Positions 56,681 to 64,000 of a stretch of DNA of 64,000 bases are shown piece after piece (positions within the stretch are counted from its first letter, which is position 1; every line of letters begins with the position of its first letter). A model generated the notes under the pieces. It was not told where the DNA came from, ran no database searches, and was given only the letters and a program-made list of their open reading frames with translations. This DNA comes from Chalciporus piperatus (lineage: Eukaryota > Basidiomycota > Agaricomycetes > Boletales > Boletaceae): positions 62,001 to 126,000 of the forward strand of contig JBBPTG010000046.1 of assembly GCA_038093975.1 (NCBI GenBank). The letters are read 5' to 3'. Both the position numbers and the translations under genes were made by a program.

Positions 56681-58883
56681 ATGGCGCAGCCTCCGCCGTC
56701 AAAGCTGTCCCTCAGAGGCTTATTGACTTTGCCAGTGAGTATCACAGTAGGTTCGCCTCGTCGAGTCCTTATCGACCGTGCGTGACAGTACCGGCTATGT
56801 AACCCTCCCCCTGCGGTGGGCAAAGTGAGGTCGTGCGGTGTTACGCCCGTACTCGACGTACGGTTGGACGACGTACTCGCACGAAAACACTTGCCTCCCA
56901 TCGGTTTGAAAGACTTTGAAGAGTACCTTCTCTACGTCGAGCATGCACCCGAGAACCTCTACTTTATCCTCTGGCTCAGAGACTACACCACTCGATACAG
57001 CGCATGGGCACTACACGAAAAATCCTATCAAATCCACAAGAAAGAAAAACTCGCCTCCAAACTACATCCAAGCCGTCACACGTTTGGCATCCCACCCACT
57101 CCTGATCCCTCTCTCGCCATGTTTTACGCTCGTGCCAAACAGACGTTTTTCACCCCGAATGCGGAATATGAACTGAATATTCCTTCGGACGTGTTGGCAC
57201 CCTTTCACTGTGCGCCACATAGCGCGGCGTTTCAGGCAAGGATTCAAATGCCTGCTTCGCCTTGGCATTCTCAGAGCGTGCATCCTGACCCAGCTGTCTT
57301 CACGGAGGTAGCAATTGACGCACGCAATATGCTCCATGAATCGTTGAATCGGTTCGTACGTGCTGCGCATACCAACGTAGGTTCGGGACGAGCTGCGTGT
57401 GGTATCATCGCAGGCCTTTTCCTCATTCTCGTGAGTGGTCTATTGCCGCTCGTCCTAACCACTGGGGGTTGGAACGTCGGTCCTCATGGGCGTCTGATCC
57501 GTTTGGTCGCATTCCCGGGGATGTGGTTAGGTTTGACGATCCTCATCGCGAGTTTCCAAGGTGTAAGTAGACGTGTTGTTTATCGTCGGTGTGTTGTAAT
57601 TGTGACCTCATCTCACCTAGATCTGCCTCATGGTGTATATCTTTGGAGACATACGGCAGCTTCGCAAGTTTGAACTCGCGAGACCTGCGATATCACGACC
57701 CATGCCGATGCACATCTCAGCACCGGTTATTCACGGTCCTCCACGCACACCTCTCGTGACCATCCCCACATCACATCGTTCGCCGAGCGAGAAATACGCA
57801 GGCGAAGAGGAAGGAGAGAAGCCACTGGTGCCAGTATCCCCCCCGCCAACCTCGCCAACTTCATTAGCAACACGGTCGCGTCCTCCATTGACCCACTCCC
57901 CTCGTGAGCCGTCAGACGGTGATGATGAGTCGACATCTTGCGAATCATGCGAATCGAGGTCCTGTTCCTCCGTGAGTTGCAACGAAATCGATGTCTCACC
58001 TGCGTTTTTCGACGAGGTGCCCGCACCGGAGGGACCGGCGACGGCGTCTTGTTTGTATAGACATGAGTATCGTGCGCCGGTATCACAGCCACAGCACCAG
58101 TCGTCACCATTGGTGTCTCCTGAACCCGCACACGTACGGTCAAGTCCTGCGGCACGTCCTGTGGCACGTCCTGTGGCACGTCCTGTTACACTACCGATCC
58201 ATGTTCCCGTCCCCGCACCGATTCCAATACCGAGCTTGTTCGGTCATGGTCACGTGGATCCGGGACAGATTCCACGAAGCACCCTCCCACGTGGCGCTGG
58301 CATCTCCAAAAGTCAGAACGTACCAGAGTATGGACCCAGCGCAGGGTTCATCCCTCACGATTACAGCAGCGATGGGTCTGCGTCGGGGACGTTGCGGAGT
58401 CGGTCTGGAACGGATAGTTTCGATTTCGATTTGTTACCCGAGGGCAAAAAGGTTGTGCTGACTTGGCGAGGGGATGGCGTGTCGGGTGCTGGATCATTGC
58501 CGATAACGACGACGACGATGACGATGAACGCGTCGAGTCAACCACAGCCACAACCCCAACAGGGATCGACGCCAGGCATGGGTCCCCGTACACTACTCGG
58601 TCGCGCTCAATATAAATGCGCCAAACGTATACACCGGTCGACCGATCCCCTTTCCGCTTCCCCCGTCTCCACACCTTCCCCGACGACCACTTCCTTCACC
58701 TCTTCATTGGTGTTGTTGGTGCCCTCGTTCACGGCGGGTGTTCCTGCGTTCGCGGCTCCGTTTACGCAGATTCGTTCGGACGTTGTGAAGAGAGCGCAGT
58801 GGGAGGTTGTTGTGAGGGCTGCCCTGGCTGCATTTGTGTGTACGGGGGTTGTAGTCGGAATCATCGTTGGCGTAGTTCCGTGA
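56681..58883 (+). CDS. RGS-domain membrane protein (Rax1-like), 696 aa
   Basis: Three exons (56681-56734, 56789-57562, 57621-58883) join exactly to 696 codons. After MAQPPPSKLSLRGLLTLP the RGS-type region contains LDDVLARKHLPPIGLKDFEE, YLLYVEHAPENLYFILWLRD and ends near DARNMLHESLNRFVRA. Membrane segments follow: GIIAGLFLILVSGLLPLVL, and a paired hydrophobic stretch spanning the second intron (LVAFPGMWLGLTILIASF, GICLMVYIFG). A long Ser/Pro-rich cytosolic tail contains a PVARPVARPV repeat, and a last hydrophobic helix (AALAAFVCTGVVVGIIVGVV) ends the protein. RGS N-terminus plus several helices fits Rax1 or related fungal RGS membrane proteins that tune polarity or G-alpha signalling; the tail is unusual. 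GTPase-activating function is not provable from sequence. Confidence 0.75.
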
Positions 58884-59871
58884 GCAGGGTGGATGTATGC
58901 GTTCATGGGTGAGGGTGTATGAGTGTCGTTTTTTTTTCCCTTCACTTTTGCGGTGCTAGAACGTTGTTTGCGTCTCTTTTACTGATTTCTGCTGGTTTTT
59001 CTTTTTCTCGGTCCACGGGCTGGGCAAGTCGTGATGTCGTTAGGGCCACGTCCGTTGCACTGTTTTCTCTCTCTCTCTCTCAAGTCTCTTTGGTCAAGTT
59101 CTCGCATCGCATGCATATACGCATGCCGACTCGTCGTGTCCTCCTCGCTTTGCTTTCCATCTCATCATCTCGAGCTCATCCCCTCCACTCTTCTCGATGT
59201 TCGTCTCTTTTTTTTTTAGTCGCAGTAGCCATAGTCACGCATACACGCATACACGCACAGACGTGCATATATATCATCTTACCCTATCCCTTCGTTTTTT
59301 CTCCCCACTCCCACTCGTTTGCCACCGTGACGCGTCATTCGTTGGCATTTTTCCTTTCTTTTGACTTTCGGGCGTTAATTTTCAGTACTAGTAAACAGCC
59401 TGAAGATTCAGTCACTGGCCCAGTCGTGTTGTATTTTTTTCTTTCTCTTCGTTATGCATGTATTCTACTAGATATGCGAGGCGCATGAGCAAGAGATGTC
59501 GGTGTGCTCGGTTTTTTGTTGTTCTCTGGGTGTTGGTGATCGATTGAGAGGATTGTTGGGTCTGGGGTACACCGAGGGAAGGAAAGATGCCAATAAATAG
59601 TGCTGGGTCTCACTATCCATGTATCCTGAGTGCTCACGCACCATTGGCATTCATCGTCTATATGATTGATCCTTTGTGAAGCTCACATCGTCAACATACT
59701 ATCTGATAACCCAAGAACATAGTACCGTAGATCGATCGATAGTTTCGTGGCGCGCGGGCTCAGTGTCTCGGATGCACGAGCGACGTGTGGCGCCAATTGA
59801 TAACTATCGATGTCATTTGCATTTGGGCGACGTCACCTGCATTCCTCCTCCCCACACCCACTCGCGCTGAC
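58884..59871. other. intergenic, pyrimidine-rich
   Basis: No gene is supported. The stretch is T/C-rich with a CT run at about 59068-59081 and T runs at 58929 and 59208, and it probably holds the 3' UTR of the RGS gene and the upstream region of the GNAT relic. Confidence 0.55.
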
Positions 59872-60585
59872 CATGTTCACTACCGACCGGCTCCTCCTCC
59901 GCGGCTTCCAAGACTCCGACCTCGACCACCTTCTCGCTCTGCGAAACGACGTCGCCGTCGTACGTGGCAAAACCCTTTCAAGTTGGCCCCCTATCGTGCC
60001 CCGCCCACCCGCTTTCAAAGAGGGCCTCTGATCGATTGCAGAGGAATCTATGATCTGGTTTACGCTCGTCGACAAAGATAGCGACGAATTCGTCGGACAT
60101 TGCTCTGTGCGCGCTGTGGAGGCAGGACCTAACCATATCGGTACCAGTGTAGGCGCTGCTGCAGGCGAAGAACCGGGATGGCGAGTCCTCGATCTCGCTG
60201 AGGCATGGACTGCGGGGAAGGGGATAAGGCACCGAAGCGGCGAGATTTGCGATCGGACATGCGTTTGGGGCGTTGGGACTTCACAGAGTGTCTCTTGGTG
60301 GTGTTGGAAGGAAACTTGGTTGCCAGGGCATCGAGTGCGAAGATGTGAGTGTTTTTTTTTTTCACCGACGTACCAGAGGAGGGTCGGGGGTACTCATTGG
60401 TGAGGGATGCGTGACTCGTGATGGCTTGCCAATGGGATCTGGATGTGCGATGTACTTGTAGTGGGTTTCGAGAAGAGGGGGGGAAGAGGAGGGGGAATTG
60501 GGTGGATGGGAGGTGGGAGGATATTATTTATATGGGTATTTTAGAAGAAGAGTGGGCTGCGTTGCAGAAGCGCAGTGCCGCCTGA
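59872..60585 (+). pseudogene. GNAT family N-acetyltransferase, disrupted
   Basis: Recognisable segments in order: MFTTDRLLLRGFQDSDLDHL and ALRNDVAV, KEGL, a TGA at 60029-60031, ESMIWFTLVDKDSDEFVGHC, then in another frame ARFAIGHAFGALGLHRVSLG (the acetyl-CoA-binding helix region), and after an intron WVDGRWEDIIYMGILEEEW before TGA at 60583-60585. This is the layout of RimJ/RimL-type acetyltransferases common in fungi. The stop and at least one frameshift, with loss of the Q/R-x-x-G-x-G/A acetyl-CoA loop, indicate decay, although an intron spanning the TGA (GTACGT to TGCAG) would remove the first break. Confidence 0.6.
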
Positions 60586-61471
60586 GTAGACATGTCGTTG
60601 TCGGGTTCAGGACAACGCGCCTCAGGCTGCTACTACCCACGTTGGATGATTGGGGAGGATGCCCAGTGGACCAACATCGTCGTTGGACCGAGTGCGCACT
60701 CTGGCGCGTTTTCTCGATTCCCTGTCACTCATATTGCACAGTCACCATTGAGGTTTCCTGCAAAACCTGATTAATGATTGTCCATAGGTTGATACTTCAT
60801 TCCGGAAGTCAAACCTACTTCTTCGCGTCTGTACGCCAGTCACTTATCGCGTTGAGCGCTCAACGCCTCGTCATCGCGCCGTTCGCCCGTCTGGGGTTCG
60901 GGATTGCTCGTGTGGGGTGGAGGAAGGAGTTGGAATGATCTGGGAACGTCGTTCTCGTTCGCCGTGTTTACGGACTGTTTTCATCGACTCTCGACGTCGA
61001 TCGCTCGTACACCCTCGCACTCCATCTCTCCCCCTCGATCAGTGGCACTTCTCGACACATCCCGATTCCCGTCGTCCTACCCTCTCGACGCTTTCGACTC
61101 GTCCGACGGCCAATTCGCCGGCAATGGCGCAGAACGACCCCCATAATAGTATGCGCTCGTAAGTCTCCTTGAAATAACGGAAATCGGCCCAGGGCGCTTT
61201 GAAAGCATTTGGAACTTGAAGTCGCGGATGTCGAAGAAAACACGGAGACTGAGACATGTCTTGGACAGATCTGAGCCTAACTTGGTACCGGGAAGGAGGC
61301 TGTGTTGGGATGGGTGTGGAATGAGTGCATGTATTAATACGGCGAGCCATGCCATTTACTGTACAACCACTCCCATCACTGTAGCCTGTCAGGACTGCGT
61401 AGACGCCCTTGAAGCAGGTTGGTGTCCAAGTTGATGCTCAGACTCGGATCATCGTGCAAACTGCTCACCTC
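60586..61471. other. gap with no supported gene
   Basis: Short open frames exist on both strands, but none has convincing composition with splice context. A Cys-containing frame near 61300-61430 (RLCWDGCGMSACINTAS, CQDCVDALEAGW) could be a stray exon of an older F-box or zinc-finger gene. Confidence 0.4.
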
Positions 61472-62941
61472 ATGGTAGATATAGTGCTAGATCCAATATC
61501 ATCGCAAGAAATGTGCCCCATGCGATCCCCAAAAGCCGAAGAAGAGATTCATGCGCCTCCAACAAGTGACGCGTGCTATGTCAACAAACTCCCACCGGAA
61601 CTCCTCTCGCGCGTCTTCGAGGTCGGTGCCAGTGCTTTGGAGGACGTCATTTCCCTTGTATGTCATCAGTGGCGGAACGTTGCCCTTTCTACCCCTTCAC
61701 TCTGGACGGCCATCGAGGTCCCTTCCAATGCGCGTTCACCATACGAGAATGTCTCGATTCTGTTGAAGCGCAGCAAAGCCCTTCCAATAGATATCGACAT
61801 CGACGACCCGGAACTCGACCGTTATGGCTCTGTAAACATGATCCCACAGTTCCAGCTCGACCTCGAATCTCTATATTCTTTGCTCGTTCCCCACGTGCAA
61901 CGCTGGCGCTCAATCAAAGTCCGGACGTTCTCATATTATTCGATGCACGGATTCCTCAGTGCGGTATCCGACCCGTCTGTCCCCGCCGCTTCTCATCTCG
62001 CCACACTTCAATTACACCATGATACAGACGCAGAAGATGAAGGCATTCAGCCCAACTTTTCGGACCACTTCACTTTGTTCGGGGGGTCAGCTCCTAACCT
62101 CACCACATTATTCCTACGGCAAGTCCACGTCGACTGGAATCAAGGCTGGATAGCTTCCGCCTCCAACCTCAGATATCTCAAGCTGGCATGCCATGAAGAA
62201 GACGTTCGCCCCACTTGGGGCCAGTTCGCCACCATCTTGCGCGGTGCTCCACAACTCGAGACTCTCGTCTTATATGGTTCAGGACCATCAGGAGACCCCA
62301 CCGAATGGTTCTTCGAACCGACTCCCACCGGGGATCTCAACGCTCCAATTCAGCTTCTCAAATTGACCGATGTCGTCCTCGCCTTTCAATCCCCATCGTG
62401 CGCCATTGGATTACTCCGCAAATGCTACATGCCATCCTTGAAAAGTCTAACCCTAGACTTCGAACAGGACGAGTACACCGATCTGATCAATCAACTGGCC
62501 GGACCAGCCACGTCACTATCTCCTCTCTCTGCTGAAGAACAACCGCGCAGCTTGCTGAGCAGTCTTGAAAAACTCAAAATTGCTGGACTTCCCTGCCGCA
62601 GCGCGGGGGTAGAGACTCTATATAGCGAACTCCAGAATCTCCAATCGCTCTATTTCTCGCCGCCATATCTTCTTCCGCAGTTCATCGATCTTCTTTGCCG
62701 ACCTTGTATGTTACCGGGTCGCGGAGATATTTGGCTGCCTCGACTCAAATCTCTGTGGATCTCCGATACCACCCGGGCTATGATCCGTCGAGTGGTTCAA
62801 AACAGAAAGGACGCAGGGGTCCCACTAAAAGCATTGTACGTACAGCGCAACTGTGTGAATGACGACGACGTGGAGTGGTTGAAGGAGAATGTGGAGACGT
62901 TCGACTTTTTCTTGGAAGATGTCAGTGAGGAAGCTTATTGA
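61472..62941 (+). CDS. F-box/leucine-rich protein, 489 aa
   Basis: The first in-frame ATG is at 61472; the frame is intronless to TGA at 62939-62941. Near residue 40 the F-box reads NKLPPELLSRVFEVGASALE and VCHQWRNVALSTPSLW, the Skp1-binding motif. The rest has irregular leucine-rich repeats (APNLTTLFLRQVHV, ASNLRYLKLACHEE, APQLETLVLYGSG, PSLKSLTLDFEQDEYT), as in the very large F-box family of Agaricomycetes, thought to be substrate adaptors for SCF ubiquitin ligases. It is complete, with no break. The substrate is unknown. Confidence 0.85.
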   Translation: MVDIVLDPISSQEMCPMRSPKAEEEIHAPPTSDACYVNKLPPELLSRVFEVGASALEDVISLVCHQWRNVALSTPSLWTAIEVPSNARSPYENVSILLKRSKALPIDIDIDDPELDRYGSVNMIPQFQLDLESLYSLLVPHVQRWRSIKVRTFSYYSMHGFLSAVSDPSVPAASHLATLQLHHDTDAEDEGIQPNFSDHFTLFGGSAPNLTTLFLRQVHVDWNQGWIASASNLRYLKLACHEEDVRPTWGQFATILRGAPQLETLVLYGSGPSGDPTEWFFEPTPTGDLNAPIQLLKLTDVVLAFQSPSCAIGLLRKCYMPSLKSLTLDFEQDEYTDLINQLAGPATSLSPLSAEEQPRSLLSSLEKLKIAGLPCRSAGVETLYSELQNLQSLYFSPPYLLPQFIDLLCRPCMLPGRGDIWLPRLKSLWISDTTRAMIRRVVQNRKDAGVPLKALYVQRNCVNDDDVEWLKENVETFDFFLEDVSEEAY

Positions 62942-63510
62942 CATCCACAAAGAGGCGGATGAATGGTCCGATATGGGTTGAGTGTTTACCTGGGGCCACT
63001 AGATGGTGTAGAACATGTTGGCATGACTATAGTCGTACAGAGGGTCATTTCGGTGTAGTGTTACCTGATGTCGGCACCAGCTGGGGATATACAGATATCA
63101 GAAGGCTTTGCTGCTCCCTGTGACGCCGATCGCCCTGATGCTGGAATTTTTTTTCAGGGGATCGAAGCGCAGCACTCGTAACTCGGACATCCGAACATGC
63201 CTGAGCCCCTCATCACTGCGCAGCCAACCATATCCTCCAATATTTACACCATCAACTGCCACTAAATTTGAATCGATACCACAACCCAAATGTCTCACTT
63301 CCCCGCGGTCCGAACTCTGTGTGGAGGGATAGAGACGGGTGACTTGTATATCTTTTTCTTTCTATTTCTTGGATTAGTACTCGAGCGAGGGCTCCCGAAA
63401 TTCAATAAATACCAAATGAGTTACAAAGGAATCAGGTTCAAAATATCTGTTCAGTAGTTTCGCGCGGTAGGAGAGTATCACTTCGACCTTTGAATATTGA
63501 TTCCCGAGAG
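62942..63510. other. intergenic between convergent genes
   Basis: No gene is supported upstream of about 63374. From 63374 to 63510 the minus strand stays open in one frame, but this is not the conserved frame of the neighbouring TFIIIC-like gene. Confidence 0.5.
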
Positions 63511-63753
63511 TTATAAAAACGGTGTCGGCGTATCCAAACCCTGACCACGAATTGACTTCGTTGACCAACTCACAGATCAATTAGGATGCTGGACTCACGA
63601 TCGACCTGTAAGTCGAACTGCTTGGGAGCAAAGTGGGTTCTTCGACACCCAGATCGAGGGTGACATATGTGACTTCGTCGTCGTCGTCGTCGAGGTAATC
63701 TTCGTCTGGCCCGAAGGAATCAATTTGTTTGTATCCAAATATGAGGGTTTGGG
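63511..63753 (-). pseudogene. TFIIIC triple-barrel subunit (tau55/GTF3C6-like), partial and probably broken
   Basis: On the minus strand an exon (63753 to 63599) encodes TLIFGYKQIDSFGPDEDYLD, an Asp run and EVTYVTLDLGVEEPTLLPSS plus STYRSI. It ends at a GTGAGT donor; after a 58-nt intron (63541-63598) the frame continues GLDTPTPFL and meets TAA at 63511-63513, followed by LSG. This order matches the TFIIIC sub6 triple-barrel domain, where GLDTPTPFLQLSG-like sequence is usual, so TAA replaces a conserved Gln codon. The protein is a subunit of the RNA polymerase III factor that binds tRNA promoters. The 5' exon, with the start codon, was not found before 64000, so the gene is incomplete here. 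A nonsense mutation, sequencing error or unrecognised short intron are all possible. Confidence 0.55.
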
Positions 63754-64000
63754 CTGGGCATCAGGAATGATTAATGATTGACGAGGTGGAGGTTGACTAT
63801 CTAAGTTGGTGAACGATGAGTTGTCTAAATTTGGAAATGGGATTGTTTGGCAATGTCTTCCGATCCAAACAATGTCAAGTCAAGCGGACTTGGTGAACCG
63901 CTTTTCACCGAAGAGAAAGGTACGTGTTGTTTGCACCAAAGTCGTCGAGGACTGCTCGGAGGATCAGAAAGTGAATCATCCTGGTAGATGATACACAGCC
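63754..64000. other. window end, upstream of the TFIIIC-like gene
   Basis: This probably includes the first exon and promoter of the minus-strand gene, but no start codon with a matching donor could be assigned. Confidence 0.4.

Noticed and set aside
63374..63510. Minus frame GYADTVFITLGNQYSKVEV as the TFIIIC C-terminus
   Set aside because: The frame that matches the family after the intron (GLDTPTPFL) is a different one and meets TAA; the long frame does not resemble the domain.

Overview
The window looks like nuclear DNA of a filamentous basidiomycete, most likely an Agaricomycete. Introns of about 47-60 nt with GT...AG ends are everywhere. The host genes are eukaryotic (RAD50, a membrane RGS protein, an F-box protein, a TFIIIC triple-barrel subunit). 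The repeats are fungal Ty1/copia, Ty3/gypsy (with chromodomain), a non-LTR element with RNase H, and hAT-type MITEs. No tRNA, rRNA or CRISPR array was found by eye.

Layout. 1-5.1 kb: a 59-aa gene, a broken minus-strand tyrosine-recombinase gene (copy A) interrupted by a 697-bp MITE, and a decayed unknown gene. 5.1-13.5 kb: gene-poor, with two relics of uncharacterised fungal families and many hairpin or palindrome repeats built on AATTGCGCGATT- or GACGCAAATC-like words. 13.5-19.9 kb: a plus-strand set of an unknown acidic protein, a JmjC protein, an unknown W/H-rich protein and a PIF1 helicase cut off at about 19.92 kb. 20.1-32.5 kb: two intact-looking relatives, copy B (1,172 codons joined from 5 exons: zinc finger, OrsD-like fingers, tyrosine recombinase) and copy C (1,770 codons from 9 exons: the same modules plus a RecQ-type helicase and a Cys-rich tail). 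Telomere-like TTAGGG repeats and GC-rich hairpins lie between them. 32.5-35.8 kb: short tandem repeats and a deleted non-LTR element. 35.8-50.25 kb: a nest of LTR elements, copia broken by gypsy-2, which is broken by gypsy-3, whose pol is broken by a second MITE with 8-bp target duplication. 50.75-64 kb: a conserved euchromatic block with RAD50, RGS protein, decayed GNAT, F-box protein and a TFIIIC subunit.

The most interesting content is the A/B/C family. One polypeptide (C) combines C2H2-type fingers, a tyrosine recombinase active-site pattern (R...NxxR...H-9-Y) and a RecQ helicase, and its sister B lacks the helicase and ends next to telomere-type repeats. I read this as a mobile or telomere-associated recombinase-helicase family. 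The domain order is seen in the sequence; the mobility is inferred.

A second point of interest is gypsy-3: gag and pol share one frame separated by a single TGA followed by ATG, with a two-helix membrane-protein ORF in the env position and an extra open frame before gag that has no ATG.
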